Assembly (NCBI GenBank): GCA_021154325.1
Contig: JAJKIR010000118.1
Coordinates: 1 to 64,000 of the forward strand
Origin: Gemmatimonas sp.
Lineage (GTDB): Bacteria > Gemmatimonadota > Gemmatimonadetes > Gemmatimonadales > Gemmatimonadaceae
DNA length: 64,000 nt
Direction of reading: 5' to 3'
Numbering within the stretch: the stretch's first letter is position 1; every line of letters begins with the position of its first letter. The translations under genes were made by a program, and so were the position numbers. Below are positions 46,192 to 54,852 of the stretch, piece after piece. The notes below the pieces were generated by a model. It did no database searches, was not told where the DNA came from, and was given only the letters and a program-made list of their open reading frames with translations.

Positions 46192-46710
46192 CTATTGCTT
46201 GTGGATCTGGCCTCGAATCTCGCCGCCGCCGAAACTCGGGGTGCTGTGGACGTTCACATATGCCATGCCTGCATCCATCGCTTTTCGGAGCGAATCGCCA
46301 GTGATTGTGAGGCCGGCGACCGTACCGCCCGCCATGTTCACGGTGCCGGCAGCCGTGCCGGAGGTGTTCCCGGTCGTGAACGCGGTGGTCGCGCCAGCGA
46401 AGGTCGCGAAGTTCAGCACCACGTTCGCCGTCCCGCTTGCATCGGACTGTGCGTGAATGTGCGCCCCGCTGCTGCTCGGGGTGAGCCCGGAGTACGTCAA
46501 CGTGTAGGTCATGACGTTCGTCGTCGGGTTCAGCACACCCGTCCAACTCCCTGTTGCCGTCGACGTGTTGGAATTTGGTTTCTCGTTCGCGCCGCTGAGA
46601 GTGGCCACATAGGTGATGTTGCTCGGTTGGGTCGGCTTGTCGCTTCCGCAAGCCGTGAGAACTCCGACGCCAAGTAGTGCCGTCGCCAGCGTCAACGCGT
46701 GCTTCTGCAT
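46192..46710 (-). CDS. CHRD-domain lipoprotein, 172 aa
   Basis: Lipoprotein signal LTLATALLGVGVLTAC, then one CHRD domain: YVATLSGANEKPNSNTSTATGSW, VMTYTLTYSGLTPSSSGAHIHAQSD, and the closing VNVHSTPSFGGGEIRGQI. CHRD domains occur in chordin and in many bacterial surface proteins of unknown role; the conserved His residues suggest metal binding. GGGAGAG lies upstream of ATG 46710. No neighbouring gene hints at a partner. Confidence 0.9.
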   Translation of the reverse strand: MQKHALTLATALLGVGVLTACGSDKPTQPSNITYVATLSGANEKPNSNTSTATGSWTGVLNPTTNVMTYTLTYSGLTPSSSGAHIHAQSDASGTANVVLNFATFAGATTAFTTGNTSGTAAGTVNMAGGTVAGLTITGDSLRKAMDAGMAYVNVHSTPSFGGGEIRGQIHKQ

Positions 46711-46882
46711 TGGTACTCTCCCTCGTCTCAGGTGTGGCAGTGAGGAACAGATCGTGTCGAGCGGCATGCGCCCTCGTTGCTCCTCGGGGCATCCGGACGT
46801 ATCCGGCCTTTTCAGACGTAGTTCCAGCCGCCATCATGGGTGCGTTGACCATCTCGCGTGCTGTCTTGACGAGAGCCACTAC

Positions 46883-48622
46883 ATGAGCTCCTACACATTC
46901 CCATACTCGCGTCGAACCAGTGCACTGTGTGCGCTGATGATCGTGACGCGCGCCGCGAGCGCGCAGACGATCGCTGGTAGAGTGGTGGGAAAGGGTGACG
47001 GCGCTCCGGTGGTGGGCGCGATCGTCACCCTCCTGGATTCGGTGGGCCACCCGCTGACGACGAAGCTCGCCGAGGACGGCGGCGGCTTCGAGTTTCGCGC
47101 TCCATTCGCCGGACCGTACGCGGTCCGCGTCGAGCGGGTCGGCTTCCGATCATCGACCACGCCTCCCTTTCTCGTCAGGCAGGGAGAAAAGCTCGACGTA
47201 CCGATCACGATCGTCAGCGAAGCGGTTTCCCTTCGTGCGCTGACGGTGACCGCCGATCGGCGCTGCGTGGTGCGTCCGCAGGAGGGAGTCGCGACCGCCG
47301 AGCTATGGAATGAGGCGCGAAAGGCGCTCAATGCCACCCAGCTGACGCAGATGGCGCAAGCCGCGGCGCGAACGCGACGCAATCCGCATCGATTCGCCGT
47401 GCGCTGGCGCAAGTTCGACCGCGATCTCGAACCGCGAAGCCTGGCCGTTCGATCCGAGGAACAGGTCGAGATGGAGGGTGAAGCAGTCACTCCGTTCGTG
47501 AGCGCGGATCCGGAACAGCTCGCACGCGTCGGCTACGCCGACGGCGACGTCATGAAGGGCAGCACGCTGTTCGCGCCGGACGCTGGCGTTCTGCTCTCCG
47601 ATCGCTTTCTCGATACGCATTGCTTCCGCGTCCAGATGCCCGACAAAGGTCGTCGCGACGATCTCATCGGGCTCGCGTTCGATCCGTTGCGCCTAACGAG
47701 CGATGGGCCCGAACGTCGTGTCGAGGTGCGCGGCGTACTCTGGCTCGATCGCGCGAGTGCGGAGCTGCGGTATCTGGAGTACGGCTATGTGAACTTGCCT
47801 TTCGACGCCGACCCGAATCGCGCTGGCGGTCGTGTCGAGTTCCGTCCTCTTCCCGACGGGCGGTGGATCGTGTGGCGGTGGTACATTCGGACTCCGGCGC
47901 TCGAGCGGCACCAGGGCGCCTTCAGCGCGCAACCGAGCGAATGGCAAACGACGGTGGTTCGGGTTCGAGAGCAGGGTGCCGAGCTCCTCGAGGTGATGCC
48001 GGCGGGAACCGCACGTGTGAGTGGTGCTGCGCTCAGCGGCACGGTCTTCGACAGCTTGCGCGGAACGCCTATGGTGGGAGCACGCGTCTTTCTCTCCGGC
48101 ACAACGCTCGCCGCTGTGACGGGCGCGGACGGCAGCTACACCATCGATTCGATTCCGCCGGGAAAGTATATGGTGAGTGTTCTCGCACCTCGCCTCGATT
48201 CACTTCTTCTCGAGCCTCCCACTCGCGACGCCGTGCTCAGTGCGGGAGACTCGAAGGAGCTCGATCTCGCACTGCCCACGCCGCGCACACTGGCGGCGCA
48301 GCTATGCGGCGAGATGATGGCGGATACCTCGTCTATCATCCTCGGCTTCGTGCGTGACACGGCCGAAACCAGAGCGTCTGGCGCGACAGTGCGGGCGGAG
48401 TGGACGACGATCTCGCGACAAGGCACCGCGGGGTTGCGCACAGAGCCGACACGGATCGAGAGCACGGCATCCAGCCGCGGGCGTTACGCGCTCTGCGGTA
48501 TTCCGGCTGGTGTGCGTTACACGCTTCGCGCGCACCGCGGCCGAAATGGCGCGAGTCTCGTCCAGTCGCCGATGACCCAGCGCGAGGTACGGCGGCTCGA
48601 CCTCACGCTCCACATTCCCTGA
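46883..48622 (+). CDS. exported protein with carboxypeptidase-regulatory-like (CNA-B type) domains, 579 aa
   Basis: Signal peptide (TSALCALMIVTRAASAQ) and three beta-sandwich repeats: residues about 28-105 (IAGRVVGKGDGAPVVGAIVTLL), 385-470 (LSGTVFDSLRGTPMVGARVFLSGTT...SYTIDSIPPGKYMVSVLAP), and a C-terminal one (ILGFVRDTAETRASGATVRAEW...RYALCGIPAGVRYTLRAH). The middle ~250 residues are of unknown fold. It resembles surface or TonB-receptor-like plug proteins but has no barrel. ATG 46883 is chosen at the signal peptide. Confidence 0.8.
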   Translation: MSSYTFPYSRRTSALCALMIVTRAASAQTIAGRVVGKGDGAPVVGAIVTLLDSVGHPLTTKLAEDGGGFEFRAPFAGPYAVRVERVGFRSSTTPPFLVRQGEKLDVPITIVSEAVSLRALTVTADRRCVVRPQEGVATAELWNEARKALNATQLTQMAQAAARTRRNPHRFAVRWRKFDRDLEPRSLAVRSEEQVEMEGEAVTPFVSADPEQLARVGYADGDVMKGSTLFAPDAGVLLSDRFLDTHCFRVQMPDKGRRDDLIGLAFDPLRLTSDGPERRVEVRGVLWLDRASAELRYLEYGYVNLPFDADPNRAGGRVEFRPLPDGRWIVWRWYIRTPALERHQGAFSAQPSEWQTTVVRVREQGAELLEVMPAGTARVSGAALSGTVFDSLRGTPMVGARVFLSGTTLAAVTGADGSYTIDSIPPGKYMVSVLAPRLDSLLLEPPTRDAVLSAGDSKELDLALPTPRTLAAQLCGEMMADTSSIILGFVRDTAETRASGATVRAEWTTISRQGTAGLRTEPTRIESTASSRGRYALCGIPAGVRYTLRAHRGRNGASLVQSPMTQREVRRLDLTLHIP

Positions 48623-48633
48623 AGGTCAAGTCG

Positions 48634-48912
48634 ATGCCCATCCCGAAACGCTATTACGACGAGCTGCAGCAGAAGCGCAAAGAGGAGTACCGTCAGGCGG
48701 AGCGGGATCGGTCACGAGATCTGTTCCGCACCGGCGTCTTGTGCGTCGTCTGGTGCGTGGCGGGCCTCGTGGTGTTCGCCTTCGCGTTCCACACGACCGA
48801 TCCGGTTTTCGCGGAAGTCTTTCGCTGGGGAGCGTACATCGTGACCTACGGTGGAATCTTCGCGACGCTGGCGCGCGCCTATCTCCGCGGCGAGCGCCGC
48901 GGCGACTGGTGA
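48634..48912 (+). CDS. small two-helix membrane protein, 92 aa
   Basis: A charged N-terminus (KRYYDELQQKRKEEYRQAERDR) precedes two membrane helices (TGVLCVVWCVAGLVVFAFAF and WGAYIVTYGGIFATLARAYL). AAGGTCAAG precedes ATG 48634, and the gene starts 11 bases after the previous stop, suggesting co-transcription. Function unknown. Confidence 0.65.
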   Translation: MPIPKRYYDELQQKRKEEYRQAERDRSRDLFRTGVLCVVWCVAGLVVFAFAFHTTDPVFAEVFRWGAYIVTYGGIFATLARAYLRGERRGDW

Positions 48913-48927
48913 GTCGCCGGACGGAGC

Positions 48928-49932
48928 CTAACGATTCGGAGTTGGGCTCGTATTACCCCCATCGACGACGAAGCGCCACTCGCCGCCAACCTGCTTCTTC
49001 CAGACGGTGAGGTATTTTCCGAAGCGTTGAACGACGGTACTCGTCGTCCCGCGACCTGTGAAGACATACTCACCGACGGTGAAGCCGAGATCGCCCGATT
49101 CCGCCGCGTCGGCATAGACGGGACGCCAGTTGAGGGTGCCGCCCGCACGCTGTTGTTCGTCGAAGAGGGCGCCGACGGCTTCCGTCCCGATCACGATCTC
49201 CGATCCGGAGAAGACCACACCCTGCGGCGCGACATACTGCGCGAAGGCTAAGCCGGTGCCTTGAAGATCTGCCGCGAGAGCGAACGCGCTGTCCGCCTGG
49301 CGGACTTGCCGTACCGCGTCGGCGCGGCGCCCTCGTGGCACCGACATCATCGGCGGCAATTCCGCCGATGGCACGGATGCATTCGCCGACAGCGGTGGGC
49401 CGCCGACATCGGCATAAGCGACGATACGCCAACCGCCATTCCCGGCGCGGCGCCAGAAGGCGATGTATCGGTCGGAGCGGATCGTCGGCGGCCCCTCGCC
49501 GTTAGGCGCGGCGATGGTGGCGATACCGAAGGTGTAGCCCTCGCGCGCGTCACGGGAGACGCCGCCGCCGAGTGGCCGCCACTGAAAGGTGGCGCGCTCC
49601 TGGACGCCATCGCCCAGGAGCGACAGCGCCTCGCTCCGACCATAAACGATCGGTGCGCCAGCTCGCAGATAGACGACGGCGCTGTCGAGCCAAGAGGTTG
49701 CCGCCGTCGCGTAGCCCTGTCGCGCCACCGCGTCGCCGCGGGATCCATCCACGGCGATGAGCGAATCGCGCACCGGCGAGCGAAGCGGCGCCGGTGGCTC
49801 TTCACTGTGGTGCACAAAGCATCCCGTGGAGGCCAGGAGAGCCAGGAGAAGGAGCGGCCGGGCTCTCGAGGTGCGTCCAGCGTATCTCGGATGGACTGGG
49901 GGATGCGGCATGTTCGCGTTCTTGAATCGCAT
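48928..49932 (-). CDS. lipoprotein with tandem SnoaL/NTF2-like domains, 334 aa
   Basis: Lipobox in LLLLALLASTGC. Two similar ~130-residue halves follow: the first with WLDSAVVYLRAGAPIVYGRSEALSLL...YIAFWRRAGNGGWRIVAYADVG, the second with QYVAPQGVVFSGSEIVIGTEAVGALF...YLTVWKKQVGGEWRFVVDGGN. The end pattern (W+..+W+.V.D.G) is typical of DUF4440/SnoaL-like folds. It starts four bases after the amidase stop, so it is third in that operon. Its TAG stop lies in the dispersed octamer. Confidence 0.78.
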   Translation of the reverse strand: MRFKNANMPHPPVHPRYAGRTSRARPLLLLALLASTGCFVHHSEEPPAPLRSPVRDSLIAVDGSRGDAVARQGYATAATSWLDSAVVYLRAGAPIVYGRSEALSLLGDGVQERATFQWRPLGGGVSRDAREGYTFGIATIAAPNGEGPPTIRSDRYIAFWRRAGNGGWRIVAYADVGGPPLSANASVPSAELPPMMSVPRGRRADAVRQVRQADSAFALAADLQGTGLAFAQYVAPQGVVFSGSEIVIGTEAVGALFDEQQRAGGTLNWRPVYADAAESGDLGFTVGEYVFTGRGTTSTVVQRFGKYLTVWKKQVGGEWRFVVDGGNTSPTPNR

Positions 49933-49936
49933 CGCC

Positions 49937-51493
49937 CTAGCGCAGCGGCGGTGTCGTGGATGGGGGGTGGCGATAGTGCGACGCCTGCTCGTAGCCGTAC
50001 GCGAGGCGGATGAGGAGCGGTTCGCTCCACGCCCGACCGAAGATGGTCATACCGGCGGGAAGCGTGCCGCGCGTGTACCCCATCGGCACGGTGATCGCCG
50101 GCCAGCCCGTGCTCGGCGAAAAGAGCTGGCTGTTGTCGCCGGCCGGGGTGTTGAGATCACCAATCAACCGTGGCGGATTGCTCCATGTCGGATAGACCAA
50201 CGCGTCGAGCTTGAGCGCATCCATCGCGTGCAACACTGTGGTGCGAAGATCTTCGCGGAATTGCTCGCGATCCTTGCACCCCGGATTTTGCTCGGGCGAT
50301 TGATCGACGGCCTGCGCGAGCTCGAGCCGCTTCTGAATAGACGGGTGATAGCGGTTCGACCGGATGATCTCGTCGAGAGTCTTCACTGGTGTGCGCCCGC
50401 CGGTGCTCGCGATCCAGCGCTCGAGGTCGTACTTGAACGGATTGCACTGTCCGCGATGGACGCGGAAGAGCGAGTCGAGCTCGGGCATGGGCACGCTGTC
50501 GACGACCGTGGCTCCCGCGAGCCGCAGCTCACCGATGGCGCGGGCGAAGACGTCGCGGATCTCAGCGTCGACGCTCGGCCGATCGTAGGCCTGGTGGAGG
50601 ACGCCGATCCGCGCGCCGCGAAGACCGTCACGGACGAGTGACGCCGAGTAGTTAGGCAGCGGACGGCCGCGCGCGGCGAGGGTGAGGGAATCGGCCGGAT
50701 CATAGCCGACGATCACCTGGAACACGGCGACGGCGTCGGCGACCGTTCGCGCCATCGGGCCCGCGACGTCCGCCGAGAGGTTGAGAGGTACGACGCCCGC
50801 GCGACTCGTTAGGCCCATCGTGGAGCGGATACCGACGAGCGCCTGGTGCGCCGACGGGCCGCGGATGGAGTTGCCAGTGTCGGTGCCGAGACCGACCTCG
50901 CCGAGATTCGCCGCGACAGAAGCGGCCGTTCCGCCGCTCGAACCCGCCGTGACGCGGTCCAGCGCATACGGATTCTTCGTGTAGCCGGGAAGGATCGAGT
51001 TGACCGTCTCGTACGGACTGAATGCGAACTCCGCCATGTTGGACTTCGCAAGCACGATCGCGCCAGCTTCGCGAATGCGCCGCACCTGGAAGGCGTCCTT
51101 GTTGGAGACGAAGCCTTGCAGCGAGAGCGAACCAGCGGTGGTGGGCAGATCCACCGTCTCGAAGTTGTCCTTGACGATGACCGGGATGCAATGCAGCGGT
51201 CCAATCAACCCCTCGCGCCGGAATCGCTGATCGAGCGAATCGGCGACGCGCAGGGCCGCCGGATTCACGACGACGAGCGCGTTGATCGCCGGCCCGTTCT
51301 TGTCATACGCCTCGATGCGCCGCAGGTATTGCTCGACGAGCGCCTGGCAGCTCAGCGTCCCCGCGCGCATGGCCGCGTGAATGTCGGCGATCGTCGTTTC
51401 CTCCACCCGGAAGGGCGCGGGCGTAGGCGCCTGCGCGATGAGCATTCGCGACAGGAGCGAGAAAAAGACCGCGGAGCGAACAGATTGGCGCAT
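49937..51493 (-). CDS. amidase-signature family hydrolase, exported, 518 aa
   Basis: Signal peptide (SAVFFSLLSRMLIAQ). The Ser-cisSer-Lys triad is visible: Lys in IPVIVKDNFETVDLPTTAGS, the Gly/Ser-rich TAGSSGGTAASVAANL, and nucleophile Ser in TDTGNSIRGPS. The order and spacing fit amidases such as GatA-like or peptide amidases; the export signal argues against GatA. ATG 51493 is used; a TTG at 51508 would overlap the upstream serine hydrolase stop. Confidence 0.92.
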   Translation of the reverse strand: MRQSVRSAVFFSLLSRMLIAQAPTPAPFRVEETTIADIHAAMRAGTLSCQALVEQYLRRIEAYDKNGPAINALVVVNPAALRVADSLDQRFRREGLIGPLHCIPVIVKDNFETVDLPTTAGSLSLQGFVSNKDAFQVRRIREAGAIVLAKSNMAEFAFSPYETVNSILPGYTKNPYALDRVTAGSSGGTAASVAANLGEVGLGTDTGNSIRGPSAHQALVGIRSTMGLTSRAGVVPLNLSADVAGPMARTVADAVAVFQVIVGYDPADSLTLAARGRPLPNYSASLVRDGLRGARIGVLHQAYDRPSVDAEIRDVFARAIGELRLAGATVVDSVPMPELDSLFRVHRGQCNPFKYDLERWIASTGGRTPVKTLDEIIRSNRYHPSIQKRLELAQAVDQSPEQNPGCKDREQFREDLRTTVLHAMDALKLDALVYPTWSNPPRLIGDLNTPAGDNSQLFSPSTGWPAITVPMGYTRGTLPAGMTIFGRAWSEPLLIRLAYGYEQASHYRHPPSTTPPLR

Positions 51494-51504
51494 CGGTGCG
51501 GGGG

Positions 51505-52716
51505 TCAACGAAGTAGGGCGAGCGCCGCCTCGTACATGCGCGCATACGCCGCGCGTGCGGGCGAGGCCTCATTCGTCGTGTTGAAGGCGGCGATGACCGT
51601 AGCGCTCGTGGCCGGATTGAAGAAGAGAAACGATCGGAATCCGGCCTGGCTGCCGGTGTGTCCGATGATTGTTGCCGGCCCGCGATGAACGACGAAGAAC
51701 GAGAGCGCCATCGAATCGGGAGCGGCGGCGCTCTCGCTCATCGGATGCAGGGGGCGCCACATGCTCGTGAGCGACGTGCGCGGAAGGACCACATCGTATC
51801 GGCGCCTCGTCGAATCGTCCTGGGAGGCACCGGTGAGAAACGCTGCGTAGGTCGCGAGATCCGAGAGCGGCGCATTCCAGCCGCCGTTCGGAATGGTGAT
51901 GCCCGGCTCGAAGTCACGGCCGTTCGTGGTCTCGACGATCGCACCGGTCGAGTCGCGCTGGACGGTGTAGTTGTTGGAGCGATCCGCCGCGAGATAGTAC
52001 GGCGTCGCGCCGAAGTAGCTGTGACCCAGGCCGAGCGGCGCGAAGATGTTCTTCTGCACGTACGCTTCCCACGGATCACCGCTCAACTGCTCGATGACGC
52101 GCGCGAGGTAAATGAAGCCAGGGTTCGAGTACGAGTAGCGGGAACCGGGACGAAAATGGAGCTCCTGGTACGGCATCATCGCGACGAGCTGGTTCCACGT
52201 CGTTGGCTCGAATGGCTCCCACGACTTGCCGCTCGTGTAGGGCCAGGTGGGATTCTGGAATCCGGCCGAGTGGGACAGCAGCATGCGGAGGGTGATGCTG
52301 TCGATCATGCCGTAGGGATCGTGCACCTGACGGAGCTCCGGCACATAACGAGTGATCGTCTCGTCGAGCGAGAGACCGCGGCGCTCGTGCAATTGCATGA
52401 TGGAGATCGCGGTGAGCGTTTTGGTAATCGATCCCCAGTGAAAGAGCGTGCGCCCATCGACGCGCTGGCGGGCGGCACGGTCGGCCCAGCCGTAGTCGTG
52501 CCGGTCGATCACCCGACCCTCGCGCATGACGAGGACGCTGGCGCCGACGATGCGGTCGCTATCGGCGTACGCGTCGAAGAGGCGAAGGAAGCCGCGCCAA
52601 TCGTCAGCGGCAGGTCGGGAGGCTGTCGGGGGAGCAGCGTGTGCCGGCGCGGGTTGCGCGGCCGCCAGGGAAGGCAGGAGCATCGCGCAGGCGGCACGAA
52701 TGAGTATCGATCGCAT
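51505..52716 (-). CDS. exported serine hydrolase, class C beta-lactamase-like, 403 aa
   Basis: Signal peptide (ILIRAACAMLLPSLAAAQ). The acyl-serine motif SxxK is FHWGSITKTLTAISI, the Tyr motif YxN is YSYSNPGFIYLAR, and the third motif is IGHTGSQAGF (HTG in place of KTG, common in this family). Members include AmpC-like beta-lactamases, D-aminopeptidases and esterases, so the activity is not fixed. It is first of a three-gene operon with an amidase and an NTF2-like lipoprotein, and divergent from the propeller lipoprotein gene. Confidence 0.9.
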   Translation of the reverse strand: MRSILIRAACAMLLPSLAAAQPAPAHAAPPTASRPAADDWRGFLRLFDAYADSDRIVGASVLVMREGRVIDRHDYGWADRAARQRVDGRTLFHWGSITKTLTAISIMQLHERRGLSLDETITRYVPELRQVHDPYGMIDSITLRMLLSHSAGFQNPTWPYTSGKSWEPFEPTTWNQLVAMMPYQELHFRPGSRYSYSNPGFIYLARVIEQLSGDPWEAYVQKNIFAPLGLGHSYFGATPYYLAADRSNNYTVQRDSTGAIVETTNGRDFEPGITIPNGGWNAPLSDLATYAAFLTGASQDDSTRRRYDVVLPRTSLTSMWRPLHPMSESAAAPDSMALSFFVVHRGPATIIGHTGSQAGFRSFLFFNPATSATVIAAFNTTNEASPARAAYARMYEAALALLR

Positions 52717-52782
52717 CCCCGGATTGTCGGCCGTCGGCGCGATCCCTGCAAGATCTCGCGCGGAATTCGTCGGAGACGAACA

Positions 52783-53757
52783 ATGCGTCGCGAGACAGCC
52801 AGCCGCCGCTCCGGAGCCATCCTTATGGCCGGCGGCGTTCTGATCACGAGCCTCGTCGCCATCGGTTGTGGCGATCAGTGGGAGGCCTCCGCTCGCCAGA
52901 CCGACGCACGGTCGACGCGCGTTGGCGCGATCATCGATTTCCACGAGCCGGAGTCGGTGAAGTACGATGCCGATCAGGACGTGTACTTCGTCAGCAACAT
53001 GAACGGCTTCGGCTCGGTCAAGGATAACAACGGCTACATCAGCCGGGTACGCGCGTCGAACATCAACGACATTCAGACGCTCGTGCAGGGGGGAACGCGC
53101 GGAGTCACGTTGCACGCGCCCAAGGGGATGGCGATACACGGCGACACGCTCTGGGTCTGCGACATCGACGCACTACGCGGCTTCGACCGGCATGGCGGCG
53201 GGGCCCTCGCCACGATCGACTTCGCGCCCTACGGCGCTGTACTGCTCAACGACGTCGCCGTCGGCCCGGATGGATCGCTGCACGTCACGGACACCGGCAT
53301 TCAGATGACGGACAAGGGCGTCATCTTCTCGGGGGGGGACAAGCTATTCGTGGTGGGACCGAATCACGCGGTGCGCGTGGCGGCGTCCGGCGCGCAGCTG
53401 ATGAAGCCTAACGGGATCACATGGGACGCGGCCGCGAAGCGCTGGCTGTATGTGTCGTTCGATCCCTTCAACAGCAAACTGTTCACCTTTCACGAGGGTG
53501 ACTCAGCGCGCGCGGTGCTCGACAGCGGCCATGGGAAGTGGGACGGAGTCGAGGGCCTCGCCGATGGCCGGATTCTTCTCTCGAGCTGGACGGATTCCAG
53601 CGTGCACCTGATCGCGAACGGCCGCGATGAGCGCCTCGTTCGGAACGTGCCCGCTCCCGCTGATATTGGCGTCGACACGAAGCGTCGACTCGTGCTGATC
53701 CCGCTCGGCGTGCTCAGTCGCGTCGAGCTGTGGTCGATCCCGAGCGCAGATCGTTAG
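52783..53757 (+). CDS. NHL/SMP-30-like beta-propeller lipoprotein, 324 aa
   Basis: Lipobox in VLITSLVAIGC. The rest is a repeated propeller pattern: VKYDADQDVYFVSNMNGFG, HAPKGMAIHGDTLWVCDID, LLNDVAVGPDGSLHVTDTG, MKPNGITWDAAAKRWLYVSFDP and WDGVEGLADGRILLSSW. Such proteins bind or hydrolyse small ligands or act as sensors. GGAGA lies before ATG 52783. Its stop TAG lies inside the octamer CGTTAGGC, which is one arm of a perfect palindrome. Confidence 0.82.
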   Translation: MRRETASRRSGAILMAGGVLITSLVAIGCGDQWEASARQTDARSTRVGAIIDFHEPESVKYDADQDVYFVSNMNGFGSVKDNNGYISRVRASNINDIQTLVQGGTRGVTLHAPKGMAIHGDTLWVCDIDALRGFDRHGGGALATIDFAPYGAVLLNDVAVGPDGSLHVTDTGIQMTDKGVIFSGGDKLFVVGPNHAVRVAASGAQLMKPNGITWDAAAKRWLYVSFDPFNSKLFTFHEGDSARAVLDSGHGKWDGVEGLADGRILLSSWTDSSVHLIANGRDERLVRNVPAPADIGVDTKRRLVLIPLGVLSRVELWSIPSADR

Positions 53758-53772
53758 GCGTAACGCCTAACG
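53752..53772. repeat. perfect palindrome of two dispersed octamers
   Basis: CGTTAGGCG and CGCCTAACG face each other across TAA, a 21-base palindrome immediately at the stop of the propeller gene. There is no T tract. It is the only close inverted pair of the octamer that I see in the window. Confidence 0.8.
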
Positions 53773-53876
53773 ATTGGACGAGGTGCAGCGCACAGACCGC
53801 GAGTGATCCAGATCACAATCGCGATCGATCGAGCGATCTGCGTGCGGCTGGAATCAGGTTTGCTCTCGTGCCCGGC

Positions 53877-54167
53877 ATGGCTTACCGGGAGTTCGTCGAT
53901 AGCTCAGGACAGTCGTGGCGCGTGTGGAGCACCATGCCGTCGGCAGGGTCGCGGCTGCGGGGTGGCTTCGACCAGGGCTGGCTCACCTTCGAACGAACCA
54001 ATTCGGACGGCAGCCTGCCGCTGCGGCGGCTGGTGCCGATACCCGCGGACTGGGAGTCGGCTCCGGACGATGGGCTCGAGCTCATGTGTCGCTCCGCGGA
54101 CGAGGTTGCCCGGCCACGAACCAGTCGCGACCGAAGCGATTCGGCGGAAACGGCACCCCAGGAGTAG
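53877..54167 (+). CDS. small conserved-looking hypothetical protein, 96 aa
   Basis: Starts MAYREFVDSSGQSWRVWSTMPS and continues with GGFDQGWLTFERTNSDGSLPLRRLVPIPADWESAPDDGLELMCRSA. The Trp-rich, charged layout looks like a compact folded domain with a disordered polar tail. There is no signal peptide. It lies directly upstream of the ECF sigma cluster. I do not know a function. Confidence 0.6.
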   Translation: MAYREFVDSSGQSWRVWSTMPSAGSRLRGGFDQGWLTFERTNSDGSLPLRRLVPIPADWESAPDDGLELMCRSADEVARPRTSRDRSDSAETAPQE

Positions 54168-54231
54168 CGGGAATACTTTCCGGGCTGGAGCGCTCTACCT
54201 ACAATAGGTCCGCTCTCCACGGGATAAAGCC

Positions 54232-54852
54232 ATCAGCTCCTCGCTCTCCGAACGGCACGCGCGCTTCGATGCGCTCGTCCTCCCACATCTGGATCGTCTT
54301 CTGGCTTTCGCCGCGCGGCGCACAGAGATGCGTGCCGACGCGGAGGACGCCGTTCAGGAGGCGTGTGGTCGTGCCTGGCTCGGTCTGGACGAGCTGCGGG
54401 ACGCCGCCAAGGTCCGGGCGTGGCTGTATCGAATCCTGCGGAGCGTCCTCAGCGAGACTGAGGAGCGGAGCACCAGGCGGCGGCAGCTGGTCTCGATCAC
54501 GCGGCTCGAGGAGGCGCATGACGAACTAGTCGCCATCGACGGGGATATTGTCTTCGACGAGGTAGCGGCGAGGCTGACGGGTGAGGAGGTGCGGGCCGCG
54601 CTCGAGCAACTACCCGACGACTTCGCCACGGTGGTCGAGCTGCATGACATTGACGGGTTCAAGTACCACGAAATCGCCGAGATCGTCGGCGTACCGATCG
54701 GCACGGTGATGAGCCGAATATCACGCGGGAGACGTTTGCTGGCTGGCGCGGTGCTGGCCGCCCGGACCGCCACGACGAAAGAGCCGAGCGCGCAGGAGCG
54801 CCGTTCGGCACGTTGGGGCGGGTCGGGTACGACTGGTGGAGGCATTCGATGA
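54232..54852 (+). CDS. ECF sigma-70 family factor, N-terminal start unclear
   Basis: Sigma region 2 reads RFDALVLPHLDRLLAFAARRTEMRADAEDAVQEACGRAWLGLDELRD...RAWLYRILRSVLSE, and region 4 reads ALEQLPDDFATVVELHDIDGFKYHEIAEIVGVPIGTVMSRISRGRRLL. The region 2 similarity begins near 54258, but this frame has no ATG, GTG or TTG before ATG 54328, and a stop lies at 54205-54207. Either a rare start such as ATC 54232 is used, or the factor is shortened to 174 aa. Its TGA overlaps the anti-sigma ATG (ATGA). Confidence 0.82.
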   Translation: MSSSLSERHARFDALVLPHLDRLLAFAARRTEMRADAEDAVQEACGRAWLGLDELRDAAKVRAWLYRILRSVLSETEERSTRRRQLVSITRLEEAHDELVAIDGDIVFDEVAARLTGEEVRAALEQLPDDFATVVELHDIDGFKYHEIAEIVGVPIGTVMSRISRGRRLLAGAVLAARTATTKEPSAQERRSARWGGSGTTGGGIR

